Assembly (NCBI GenBank): GCA_025174535.1
Contig: JALBUN010000034.1
Location: 580,001-644,000, forward strand
Reading direction: 5' to 3'
From: Cantharellus purpuraceus
Taxonomy: Eukaryota > Basidiomycota > Agaricomycetes > Cantharellales > Hydnaceae
DNA length: 64,000 bases
Made by a program: the position numbers and the translations under genes. Below are positions 23,299 through 34,473 of the stretch, piece by piece. The notes beneath the pieces are model-generated. The model did no database searches, had not been told where the DNA came from, and saw only the letters and a program-made list of their open reading frames with translations. Position 1 is the stretch's first letter, and each line of letters begins with the position of its first letter.

Positions 23299-23899
23299 TG
23301 TATGGGAACCACCTTTTCCCTATCAAATTCTGTCTATGCTCTATTTTGCTTTTCCATTCCTAAATATCAGCATATACATGGACCTGGAATAGACTTATTC
23401 TATTTTTCCCTATTTTTTGGGGGGATTTTCCATGCAGAACTTTGCCCAGAATGTGCTGATTCTGCTGTGCCACAGTTGTGGACCCACTGACACCCACAAA
23501 CCTTTGCACAATCAGCACGCCACCTCTGAACCAGGCATTTGGCCCAAATTCAAGCTCAGATGTCTCTGATCAATACATACTCTATAACTTGACAACCACA
23601 GTATCTCAGGGCACCATTTTCCATAGAGATTATGATCTGAGATGTGGCTATGCATGGCTGTGCAAACCAGTGCAAAAAACAGGGCAGATACCCTCTTTTT
23701 TTTGCCTGATCAGTGCCTAGTCCAGTGATCAGAGCAGGTGACTGGTTCAAATCTTCTACCCCTTTCTTCTACCTTCCACTAATTTCTGGTAGTTTCCCTC
23801 TATTATTAGATAGAAGATTCCAGAAGCATTATTCAGCCCCCTGATCAGTGTTAGTTCTGTGATCAGAGCAGATGATTGGCTTGGAATATTCTACCCCTT
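23299..23899 (+). repeat. LTR of Gypsy B, 5' part
   Basis: Starts exactly at TGTATGGGAACC inside C gag and runs about 600 bp before a second B LTR starts at 23900. Contains a GAAGATTCCAGAA heat-shock-like word near 23815. Its remaining half is not found next to it. Confidence 0.8.
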
Positions 23900-24934
23900 T
23901 GTATGGGAACCACCTTTTCCCTATCAAATTCTATTTATGCAGCACCAAAGTGCTCTATTTCACTTTTCTGTTCCTAAATATCAGCATACACATGGTGCTT
24001 GTACTTGGAATGGACTTATTCAAATATTCTCTACTTTTCCATATTTTTTCAGGAATATTCCATGCAGAACTTGGTCCAGAATGCTCTTATTCTGCTGCTA
24101 CAGTTGTGGACCCATAGGCACCCACAAACCTTTGCATAGTCAGCACTCCACCCTTGGACCAGGCATTTGGCCTGAATTCAAGCTCAGATGTCTCTGATCA
24201 ATAAATATTCTGTAACTTGACAACCACAGCCTCTCAGGGCACAAATTTCCATGGAGATCATGATCTGAGATGTGGCTATCCATGGCTGTGCAAACCAGTG
24301 CAGAAAACAGGGTGGATACCCTCCTTTCTGCCTGATCAGTGCCTACTTCAGGGATCAGAGCAGGTGATTGATGATCAGGTGATTGCCTTGGAATATTCTA
24401 CCCCTTTCCATAACATTTCAGCTGTTTCCTTTGATTATTAGTTAAAACATTCCAGAAGCATTATTCAGCTCCTGATCAGTGTTAGTTCAGTGATCAGATC
24501 CTGTGATTGGCTTGGAATATTCTACCCCTTTCTTCCACCTTCCACAACCTTCCAGTAGTTTCCATCTATTAATAGGTAGAATATTCCAGAACCATTAGTC
24601 AGTCATAAATACAATATATAAGGAGGCCATTTTGCCTCTGAAATAGTAACATATTCTACCACTTCTACCCATCTTCTGCACACCAGTGTGACTAGAGTGA
24701 CATAGTGTCATCCTCTATCTCAGTAACTGTTGATTGTCCAGTTCAAGGATCTTTTAGAGTTGTGTAACTGTACTTGATTGCACTTGAAGTAGTGATATTC
24801 TTGTTTTGGGTGTGAGTGGAGTATCTGCCTCACGTGACTACGAATCTACAGGGTGAGATTGTCTGTTGATAGTCCTGCCATTAGTGCTCTTGTTTAAGTA
24901 ACTAGTGTGTACTGCCTTTGCAGAGCATTAGGAT
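23900..24934 (+). repeat. LTR of Gypsy B, left part (split by composite Gypsy A)
   Basis: Runs from TGTATGGGAACC to GCATTAGGAT, where Gypsy A was inserted; the rest follows at 47788-48172. The solo B LTR at 13801 shows the unbroken site (GCATTAGGATCTTGAACTC on the minus strand). TATA box AATATATAAGG near 24618, with HSE-like GAATATTCCAGAA just upstream. Confidence 0.9.
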
Positions 24935-25450
24935 TGTTATGACTATATTCATTAACACCCAGATCCCCGTCCGATCCACTCAGATCCCCAAATCTATACT
25001 CCATTTGGAAACCGTCACATCTCCATTTACCTGTCTGATCGTCACCGCTGATTCTGCCCATCCGTCTCCAGTTCCGATTGATGCATCAGCATCACCATAG
25101 GAACCCAGACATCCATCCCCATCAGACTCAGACATACTCATGTAAGGCTGTTGGCCTCGGAGACCCATCACCAGAGTAATTATTATTAGATTTCAAATAT
25201 GTATTTAAGTTGCCTGACTGGGGACTTCATTCCCCAGTTCAAATATTGAATCACACCTAGTTCCTAAGTCTGATCCTAACTCTCTAAGTCGTACTCTGTC
25301 TCTGAAATCTCGGACACCGGTATTAGTGAGGGTGCAGCACATAAGCTGAAGCCAAGTCCGTTCCAACCCCATGATGTACCTGACTCCTTCTCCAACTCCA
25401 ACCAAACCTCTGACCAAACCTCCAACCCAATCTCCGACCCCGATTCGGAC
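24935..25450 (+). repeat. 5' LTR of composite Gypsy A, lacking its last 12 bp
   Basis: TGTTATGACTATATTC start; ends at CGGACC, where the B LTR terminus follows exactly. The missing end would be TAGTGCGTAACA. Confidence 0.9.
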
Positions 25451-25671
25451 CTGTTTTGGAACCCACAAAATTATGGTGTTAGGGCAAACTCTAAATCACC
25501 ACAATTCCGTGAATGAACAGCTGAGAAGAATATCAAATCCTACTGCAGCACAACTCCAGAAACAATTTAATGTTTGTACTTTGGTTACAATCCGTTGTAA
25601 TGGTCAATGCAGACGATACGCAGGAAGGTAATACGTTTCTTAGCAGTAGGGAATGAATAAGACTTCCAGAT
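25451..25671 (-). repeat. 3' LTR of Gypsy B, terminal fragment
   Basis: TGTTTTGGAACCCACAAAAT on the plus strand, matching the first about 221 bp of 13801 and 32158. Joined directly to integrase at ACTTCCAG|ATTTTGTGAG. Confidence 0.9.
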
Positions 25672-26815
25672 TTTGTGAGTTTATCCACTATTACCAGGAT
25701 GGAATCATACCCATTGCTCTCGGGCAATTCCGTGATGAAATCCATGGTTACGACTTCAAATGGATTTTCTGGAATAGGACTGGGCTGTAATAATCCAATG
25801 GGTGTGTGTCGCCTAGGTTTGGCTTTCTGGCAAATGTCACAGCTCACGACAAACTTTTTGACATCTCTACTCATTCTAGGCCAATAGAAAGTAGAAGCCA
25901 GCTTGTTGTAAGTTTTGTGATAACCTGCATGAGCTCCTTCAGTGATTTCATCATGAATTTCACTTAGAAGTTTAGCTTGCTCATCCTTGGGTACACACAG
26001 CCTGTAATTTCCATTCCAATCTTCAAAGTAAAGCAATCCGTCCTCATTTTCAAAAAAGAGAGGATGCTTTGGGCTGATCCAATTAGACTCCCATCGTAAT
26101 TCAGATCTGACCCTTTTGAAGTAAGGATCTATGGCATACGCATCAACTATTTTCTGAATCTCCTCCTGAGCAAGGCTAGAGACTAGATTATAGCTTTTGG
26201 CTGTTATGTATGGAATGGTGAAGTCTTCTTCAAGGCTGGTATTAGCTTGGATGGAAGAAGAATACACTTTCTGCAGAATTCTCTGGTTCTCTTCTTCATA
26301 CGCAGCCATTAACATTAAAGTCCTGGCTTTGAATTGGGGAGAGATGTCAGAATAAAAATCCGCAAGTGGATCCTGTTCTGAATCCAGGATAGTAGGAATG
26401 GTGTCATCAGAAGAAGGTCCATCTTGGTATGGAACATTTCTCCTGAGTCTAGAGATAGGATCTACGTTGGAGTGAACCCGTCCTGCTCTGTGTACAATTT
26501 TTAATTCAGGGTATGCAGCAAATACTGTTCCCCAAGTTAATAACCGCCTATTAACATTTTGGTAGGTCCGACTCCAGATAAGGGCTGCATGGTCTGTAAT
26601 TCCTACTACTTTCTCCCCTTCAATGTAGGGTTGAAATTTGATAAGACCATCTCATAACACAAGCACCTCTCTTTCCATAGGAGAGTAATTTCTTTCAGCT
26701 GGTTTCAAGGTACGAGACCAGTAAGCAATGACTCGTTCTACTGAAACCGTAGTGTTTTCAAAGTCTTTATCCCAAGTACCTGGCTTAGGGAGAGTTTCCT
26801 CCTTTGACACAGGAA
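25672..26815 (-). pseudogene. Gypsy B RNase H end and integrase N-half
   Basis: Continues B pol after a frameshift near 26870. The RNase H tail ends with AGRVHSNVDPISRLRR. The integrase has the H-H-C-C zinc domain (AHAGYHKTYNKL ... CDICQKAK) and the first catalytic Asp (VTMDFITELPESNGYDS), then stops at VDKLTK where LTR sequence is joined. A TGA near 26652 sits in VLxxGLIKFQPYIEG, where related elements have Arg; the same TGA occurs in the other B copy near 18535. Confidence 0.8.
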
Positions 26816-29197
26816 TCACCATTTGGGGTACAGGTAATCCTTTGTCATATGCTGATTTGAGTTTCTCATACCCTTGGTACCCTTGAGATCTCTGATTTTG
26901 AGAGGTTGGATCTGCTGAAGTATAGTGGCAATTCCAACATCACATGCATCAGAGTAGACTCTGTATCCAAGACCAGGAATGGCATATGCCCTAACTGGTG
27001 CACTGACAAGGGCATTCTTAGCCAAATCAAAGGCTTCCTGTTGAATAATGCCCCATTCCCAAGTTGAATTCTTTTTGAGCAATTCAAACAAAGGAGCTAC
27101 AATCCATGCATAGAATGGTATATATGAAGAGAAGTATACCACCATTCCGAGGAAGATTTGTAGGTCATGCACATTCTTTGGCTCTGCCAATTCTAGTATA
27201 GCATCTATCGCCTCCTTGTGAGTTGATAGACCCAACCGTGATACCTTTTGTCCCAACAGTAGCAAAGACTGGTAGGCCAAATGGCACTTAGCAGGAGATA
27301 AGGTGATTCCAGACTTTTCTATAGCTCCAAACACTTTGTCCAGATGTTCTAAATGTTCTTTGAATGTCTTGGAATATATGACAATATCATCTATATAGAT
27401 CAGGGCAAATACCCATAGAAAAGGTGCTAGGACACCTTGCATTACTCTTTGAAAGACTGCAGGCCCATTCCGATACCCAAAAGGCATCCGTTTGAACTGA
27501 TACAGTCCTCTATGAGTTCTGAATGCAGTTTTTTCTTTGGCACTGTCTGACATTTGCAGCTGCGTGAAACCCGCTAATGCATCCAAAGTGGATAACCAAC
27601 GAGATCCAGTGAGCGCCTGCAAAATGGAATCTTGTCTTGGCAAAGGGAATTCATCTGGGACAGCAATCTCATTGAGTTTCCTATAGTCTATACACACCCT
27701 AGGTTTCCCATTACGATAGGCTATAAGTGCTGGGAAACCCCAAGGGCTTTTGGATGGTTCAATGACTCCAAGACTGAGCCAAGCATCCATTTGCTTGTCA
27801 ATGACTTCCCTTTTGGCAGGAGAGGCATTATAAGGTGGTAGTGAAATTTCTTTGGCCTCAGGCCTGAGATTGATTTCAACTTTTGCATTGTAATTGCCAA
27901 GTCTGCCATCAAGACCAAATGCGTCTTTATGTGCCAAAACTGTATTTTGGAGAGCCTTCCTATTGAACTCATTGAGCTCTGGTGAGAAGTCAATTTCATC
28001 CAACAGTTGGTTTTCAGGAACATCCTCAGGGGGAGTCTCCTGAGCCTTAGGTCCTCCTTGTACCACCTCTCCATCTGATTCAAGAGAGGCAACAGTAGGT
28101 ATTGTACCAGACTCAAAGTTCTGTTGAGCAAGAGCTTTGATGAGTCTGGCATGAGAGAGCCTAGTCTCTAATTGACTCTGATTCAAATTAGAAGTCCGAT
28201 CCAGCCAATTGGAAGGATTCCTAGCATGACCCAGAAGTTGTCCTTGATGTATAGTAACTGGTTGTGATGAAAAATTGCTAACATGCAGGCACGGGTTATT
28301 CCGAGATACAATTGCATCCGTAATGCCATAAAAATCTTCAGGCCCGTGATTGGAGTGAAGCACTTTTTCCACATAAACTTCATTACTATTCCCAGGGAAA
28401 TAGATAGAAGCTGGAATTAGAGAAGCAGTTTCAGGAGGAATCGTGACAGGATGTAAGGCCCTAACACTCAAATCTGAAATGCATGCTCTAATCCGTTTCC
28501 GAGATTTCTTAATACGTCTATGAGCCTTGAACTTTGCAGTCAGAGATGCAAGGTTGGGTAGGGCTCTTATTTTAAAGGTATGACCATTCTCATCCAATAA
28601 GGGTGAGCTCACTGAGTTCTCAATTTTAGCTTTCCATCCAGTATTACCAAACATAAGATGGCTATCTGAGCCTTCTCTTATAAGCGAGATTGAGTACTGA
28701 TCAGCAAAATCATTCCCAAGAATGACAGGGGTAGTCATGCCTTTGACCACATAAGCTTCAACTTCAATTTGGACTGGTCCAGAGTCAGAGTCAAAGTAAA
28801 TGGGTATTGTAACGTATCCAGAAATTTTGGATGTGCCAGTAACTTGTATCAAGTTAATTTTCTGACCCGTTTTGATTTTAGGAGGATTCTCCATAGAGCA
28901 GAGAGCCTTCTGAGAGATAAGGGTTATGTCTGAACCAGAATCAGCTACAAGGGTAGTTTGATTCTTTCCATATTCTCCCAGCCAAACATTTGTAGTGGTT
29001 GCAGAAGATCCAAGGAAGGCACAGCCAGCCGGTCTGGACATGAAACGCTTGAGTTTAATCAAGGAGTTAGGAGCCCAACTAGTAAGCTTAGAATTCCTTA
29101 GGAATGTGGTTACATGTTTGGAATCTTTCATTAACCTTCTCCTCTCTTGACGAGATTTAGGAGTGAACGTCTCAGAAAAAGATTTTTCCAGAGACAA
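26816..29197 (-). pseudogene. Gypsy B pol: protease, RT, RNase H
   Basis: An open frame of 793 codons in the same frame as gag, separated from it by a single TGA at 29242. Retropepsin-like protease with VADSGSDITLIS (about residues 85-96) and VILGNDF. RT with KSPWGFPALIAYRNGKPRVCIDYRKLN, LDALAGFTQLQM, RMPFGYRNGPAVFQ and the intact catalytic ALIYIDDIVIYS. RNase H begins with RVYSDACDVGIATILQQ. A frameshift after LKGTKG (near 26870) ends the open frame. Long protease-RT spacing (about 330 residues) is typical of some basidiomycete Gypsy lineages. It is the most complete RT in the window with a full YxDD box. Confidence 0.88.
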
Positions 29198-29239
29198 AGG
29201 CTCAGAAGATTCTTCTCTATTAGGTATGGATCCCCCCAG

Positions 29240-31861
29240 TCAGGACATACTTTCCAGCAAGCTCATGGCTGGTTTAGCAAGTTGACAATGTGCTTCCATA
29301 TCCTGAGCAGAGTCCTGTTGATCCAAAGAAGGTTCTTCAGGAATATTCTCAGTTGCAACATTATTAACATGAGCATTGTCTGAACTTGAATCTACTTCTG
29401 ATTCATGAAGTGACTCAAGGTACATATCCTCATAGGCAAGGTCTGCATTAGCTTCTTCATTAGAAACCATGTAACGTGTATGGGCAGAGCGTGATGCTGA
29501 ACTAGCATGTTTACACTCATTATCCCAATGCTTGTTACTGCCACAATGCCTGCAGGGTCTAGCTCCTTTGGATTCAGGTGTGGAATTTTTAGACACATTA
29601 GAATCATCCCGAGGGAATTTTGGAGGATTCAATTTGGATGACCATCCAACCAGATGAGCTCTAGCATCTCTAAAAGATCTGTTTGAGTCAAACCTAGGTT
29701 TGGGTTGATGCAAAGAATTTTCCAAATTTCTAATACGTCTTTCCAGGTTGTCTCCTGAAGAGAAAGGAGCATGCGACAACAATTCCTCGTGATACTTGAT
29801 AGCAGTTTGGAATTCCACTGCAGACGCACACCTGTGAGCATCAATGACTGTATGCCAGTAAGGTGGAGCACCATTCATGATTTCCAATATAAGCTCTGAG
29901 TCTGACAGCTTGCTGACCAGTCTCAATAGCTCTGACTTTCTAACGTAATACTCACTAGGAGTCTCATTAGTAAAGCCAGGCTCTCTGAAAGTAGCACGAG
30001 TTGCTCTAGCTTTCTGCCTATCCAACCAGGCTCTGTTCATATAGTATGAACCAATGACTTCTCTGATGGACTTCCAGTCCTCAGTTGCTTCTTGGCGGTA
30101 GGATAATGGTAAAGAGAAAAACCACCGCTCTGCTCCTTTACGCAACCGCAAAGGGATTATTTGTCCCAATTGCTTGAAGACCGTAGGAGATCGCTGAGCC
30201 AAATGATTTACTTTCAATATCCATTGAGCCAGATTGTCAGGGTTTCCGTCCCATTCAGGGACTAAGTCCTGATGCAACTTGTTATCAAAGTAAGCTTCTA
30301 GCTTGCTCTGAGTCACTGGAGCGTCTAATCTGAGATTAGGATTTCTCTGATCAAGATCCCCCCAGTCTGGACTATGACCATAACCTCCACCATCACCTCC
30401 ATCAGGACCTGAGCCTCCATGCCTACCAGGAGGGGGAGGATTACTCCTCACACTTCTATGTGGCAATGATGGTCTAGGCAAAAATGGATTAGGTGTATGA
30501 GGGGGACCAAGAGATCCGTCATCATCAGGAGGTTCACCTCCAGGAGGTGGAGCACCTCCTCCAGAAGCTCCATAAGGTCTGTGAGGAACCGTAATGGATT
30601 CTGGAATGCCCAAAGTACCCCTGCTCCGAACTTGAGGAGGAGTATAGAACATTTCTTCCAAACCCACAGATCCTGTAAGTTTACTAGGATCCTGATGGTA
30701 GGGAGAATTGAAAAGAGTAGAGGGTCTGGGACCGCGATTGTAAACCACAGACTGTCTCTGTCTAATCTGTTCATGATCAACTGGAAAGTTTTCTCCTTGA
30801 TCCATTCTGGAAATCAAAGGAGCTTCCTTAGCAGTATAGGCAACAGTGGACTGCTGAATGTTTCTAACAGGCATAGATGCATGAGGAGGAACTTCATGTC
30901 CAAGGACAGGGTTCACCGGTGCATTAATGACCTTGGCTTCATAGAAACTAGTATCTGCAGCAACCTTTCTCTGCAAAGCAGCTTGGGCAGCAGCAAAACG
31001 AATTTTGAAGCCGTTAATGTCAGAAGACATTTCCGCAATATCTGGGAGTGCAGGAGACAAAAAGTCATCCTTGACTGGTTTCCATATACCATTAGACTTG
31101 GATACCACATCCCAATAAAATGCCAAAAAGTTTTCTACGTCTTCACATAGCGTAACACAAAGCACTTCCATGTCCTTGGAACTCCAAAGGGAGTCACTAG
31201 GCCATTCTGAAGGCAATGAAGGGACAATAGGAGTAGGAAGTTTCATCTGCTGCAGTACACTTTCTCTTTCACTTGCAATGTGATTGAGTGCATCTAACAG
31301 TTGCTTATACTTCCATGGATCAAGATAATACCCCATACTACCATGTTGACTAACTTGTCCAGGATGTCCGAGTAGTACTACATTGAGTAAGGCCAACTCT
31401 TTCTTGAAGAGTCCAATAGCAAGGCGATTCAGAGCTCTAGTACCTGGTGCTTCCGCATGATTAAAGCTCATCTCTGCAATGCTAAGGAGTGAATCTCTTC
31501 TGGAAGAGAGTAGGGGATCAAGTCTGACCTCTCTCCGTACTCTTGCTGCACTGAAGCTTTTCAAAGGCTTACCAGGCACTACAAAGACATTTTGTAATGG
31601 TCCTGTGATAAGGGGTCCATCAAAAGTCCAATTGGTAAGTGCATGGTCAGTCTGATCAACTTCCACAGCAAAGGAGGCATCTGCAGCACTAATCTCATCC
31701 GTTGTAAATGTCTGGTCAAGATCATTCACAGGAGTGAGTGGGGATCTAGTGTGCAAGAAACCAGGAGTAATAGGGGCAATTGGTCACTCTGGTTGAGCAG
31801 CCAAAGGAGTAGACGGGTTGTCCTCGAGTTGTTGTTGTTGTTGAATTGTTGAGGTAGACAT
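29240..31861 (-). pseudogene. Gypsy B gag, long form with zinc knuckle (one early TGA)
   Basis: The likely start is ATG at 31861 (MSTSTIQQQQQLEDN); a TGA at 31786-31784 interrupts after 25 codons, and the rest (838 codons from 31756) is open. The first about 400 residues have no recognised domain; a Pro/Gly-rich hinge (GGGAPPPGGEPPDDDG) follows; a capsid-like domain (about residues 510-680: YFDNKLHQDLVPEWDGNPDNLAQWI, GAERWFFSLP) and a CCHC knuckle (CRHCGSNKHWDNEC) come next, then an acidic tail. This is roughly twice the length of the A and D gags. Gag and pol are in the same frame across TGA CTG, which may be decay or programmed readthrough. Confidence 0.85.
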
Positions 31862-32143
31862 GTTGCTCAGCTTGAATGAGGTCAACTTGTCACGAGGTCG
31901 ATACGATTCGAAACAAGTTTGAATACGAGTTGGTGTTGGATAAGGGTTTAGATAAAGAGGAGAGTTAGGATTAGAGGAGAGGGCAGACGAGTGTGACTAT
32001 AGAACTTGTCCTCTGGAAATTCCAAATCGGTTTGTTCCAGATTACGAGAAACTATATTGAGTAAGGACTTAGTGATAGAGGGTTGGGTTATATCTGCAAT
32101 GGTGCTTAGAATCTACACTCTAGACACTGCTTAAGCAATTCCC

Positions 32144-32157
32144 AGAGTGTCCACCAA
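32144..32157 (-). other. Primer binding site of Gypsy B
   Basis: Directly after the 5' LTR end (CCAAAACA) the minus strand reads TTGGTGGACACTCT. The TGG start complements a tRNA 3' CCA end. The tRNA was not identified. Confidence 0.6.
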
Positions 32158-32854
32158 TGTTTTGGAACCCGCAAAATTATGGTGTTAGGGCAAACTCTAA
32201 ATCACCACAATTCCGTGAATGAACAGCTGAGAAGAATATCAAATCCTACTGCAGCACAACTCCAGAAACGATTTAACGTTTGTACTTTGGTTACAATCCG
32301 TTGTAATGGTCAATGCAGACGATACGCAGGAAGGTAATACGTTTCTTAGCAGTAGGGAATGAATAAGACTTCCAGAGTCTAGAGTTCACGGATGCTTAGG
32401 GGTCCAGATATTCCAAAAAGAGGGGAATGCACTTAGAGGCTAGAGGAAGTAGGTGGATGAATCCGACCGTCCAACCAGTGACACTCTGAAGCGGGTAACA
32501 GCAATGTGTGAAGTAGTCTAGCAACTGCTTCACACAAGTTCAAGCTTCTAATGCTCTGCAAAGGCAGTACACACTAGTTACTTAAACAAGAGCACTAATG
32601 GCAGGACTATCAACAGACAATCTCACCCTGTAGATTTGTAGTCACATGAGGTAGATACTACTACACCCATGCCCAAAGCAGGACAATCACTACTTCGAGT
32701 GCAATCGAATACAGTTACACAACTGTAAGCGACCCTTGAACTGGACAATCAACAGTTACTGAGATATAGAGGATGACACTGTATGTCACTCTAGTCACAC
32801 TGATGTGCAAATGATGGGGTAGAAATGGTTATTTATTTCAGAGGCAGAATGGGC

Positions 32855-32868
32855 TCCTTTTATATTGT
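32855..32868 (-). promoter_or_regulatory. TATA box of LTR B
   Basis: Minus-strand ACAATATAAAAGGA. The equivalent in the LTR at 53926 is AATATATAAGG at about 54650. Confidence 0.65.
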
Positions 32869-32993
32869 ATTTACAGGAGCTGACTAATACTACTGGAAAC
32901 TTCTACCTATTAATAGATGGAAACTACTGGAAGCTAGTGGAATATGTGAGAAGGGGGTGGAAGTTTCCTAGCCAATGAGCTGCTTGGATTTGC

Positions 32994-33140
32994 TCTGACT
33001 CATGGCATGAGTCATGGATGGAGTCATAGTGTGACTCAGAGCAGGAGTCATAGTATGAGTAATCACAGGAGTCATGGTATGAGTCATGGAAGGAGTCATA
33101 GCATGAGTCATGGCAGGAGTCATTGCATGAGTCACCATTA
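32994..33140 (-). promoter_or_regulatory. Array of Gcn4/AP-1-like TGAGTCA sites in LTR B U3
   Basis: Six exact TGAGTCA or TGACTCA heptamers occur within about 145 bp, most inside ATGAGTCAT, with further one-off copies (GGAGTCAT). They lie about 130-280 bp upstream of the TATA box. ATGACTCAT is the classical binding site of fungal Gcn4-type bZIP factors; binding here is inference. They may also be seen as a degenerate 18-20 bp tandem repeat. Confidence 0.6.
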
Positions 33141-33614
33141 CTCAAATAACTTGGTCAATACTTCGTTTCCCAGGCTGATTAGCACAGCTATAGGTAGGCA
33201 CGGCTTCTATTGAACTCTCCACTGAAAATGGAGTCAGGAGGTGCAGTGGTTGCGAAGATATTGAGCATTTACTGGCAGTGGTGACCAGATTGAGTCAGAG
33301 ATTGAAATGAGTCATGTGATTGAAAATGAGTCAGTTGTCCAGGTGACTCCAGCTGACTTTGAGGCTGCTGACATCTGGGAAGGTTTGTGGGTCCATGTGG
33401 GTCCCAAAACTTCGCCCAGCAGAACAATAAGTTTGTAGACTCATTTCTGTATGGAAAATTCCCGAAAAAATATGAAAAAATAGAGAATATTTGAATGGCC
33501 CTGAATCAAGAGAAAGCAGCAGATATATGCTGATATTTTAAGGCCATGAAGTGAAATTGTACAGTTTTGGGACTTTAAACAAGATCTTTTTAAGGGAAAA
33601 CCAGTTCCCATACA

Positions 33615-34473
33615 GTTGTGGAAATTCAACCAGCATTGCACCAAGAACGGCTGGAGCTTTCGCAGATTGGAGCCATCGAAGGGGTCGGGTTCTTGGACCT
33701 TGGTCCAGGACCTAGGAGCTTGTGGGTTATGGATGCTGCTGGCGAGCAGGGAGATGGCTTGTGCCAGATTTGGAGAGGGTGGGGTGTCGTCTTCTTCATT
33801 GATGGCCTCTAGGTGGTCCATCAGTTCTTTGATGACCTCAGGGATGGTGTCAATGCTGGGAGCGGGCACCTTGACAGTTCGTGCGCATTCGGAATTGGTG
33901 GTGGATTGTGGCATTGGTAGGAGTGAGTATGGCAGTTCAAATATACTGTTACACACTAGGTCTGATTGGGGGTCAGAGATTGGGTTGGAGGTTGGGTTGG
34001 AGGTTTTGTCGGAGTCGGAGCATGTCGTGGGGGTCAGAACAGACTTGGCTTCAGTTTATGTGCTGCGCCCTCACTAATACCAGTGTCTGAGATTTTGGAG
34101 ACAGAGTACGACTTAGAGAGTTAGGATTGGACTTAGGAACTAGGCGTGATTTGATATTTGAACTGGGGAATGAAGTCCCCAGTCGGGCAAATTAAATACA
34201 TATTTTGAAATCTAATAATAATTACTCTGGTGATGGGTCTCCAAGGCCAACGGCCTTACATGAGTATGTCCGAGTCCGATGGGGATGGATGTCCGGGTTC
34301 CTATGGTGATGCTGATGCATCAATTGGAACCGGAGACGGATGGGTGGAATCAGCAGTGACAATCAGACAGGTAGATGGAGACGGCGGTTTCCAAATGGAG
34401 TATAGATTTCATATGTGCGGGGATCTGAGTGGATCGGACAGGGATCTGGACATTAATGAATATAGTCATAACA
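33615..34473 (-). mobile_element. Inverted Gypsy A fragment: 5' LTR and gag start
   Basis: On the minus strand, LTR A 34473-33947 (527 bp) then gag leader and about 90 gag codons (PQSTTNSECARTVKVPAPS ... FLVQCWLNFHN) ending at 33615, where the B LTR begins. The LTR lies inside the gag knuckle region of the plus-strand A element (GGATTGCAACAAGG follows at 34474), so this was an A element inserted in another A in opposite orientation. Confidence 0.85.

Larger units (their letters stand above)
25451..33614 (-). mobile_element. Gypsy B, best copy, with deleted integrase/3' LTR
   Basis: Minus-strand order: 5' LTR (33614-32158), primer binding site, gag (31861-29240), protease-RT-RNase H (29197-26816), integrase start (26815-25672), then a junction to the last about 221 bp of the 3' LTR (25671-25451). 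Everything between the first integrase Asp region and the end of the 3' LTR is deleted. Both outer ends are exact LTR termini but the flanks (GGACC and GTTGT) do not match, suggesting recombination between two B insertions. Confidence 0.85.
32158..33614 (-). repeat. 5' LTR of Gypsy B (1457 bp)
   Basis: Minus-strand reading TGTATGGGAACTGG to GGTTCCAAAACA. TATA box at about 32855-32868. The U3 part upstream holds a cluster of TGAGTCA/TGACTCA words (32996-33140). It is longer than the solo copy at 13801 through expansion of this cluster. Confidence 0.93.
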
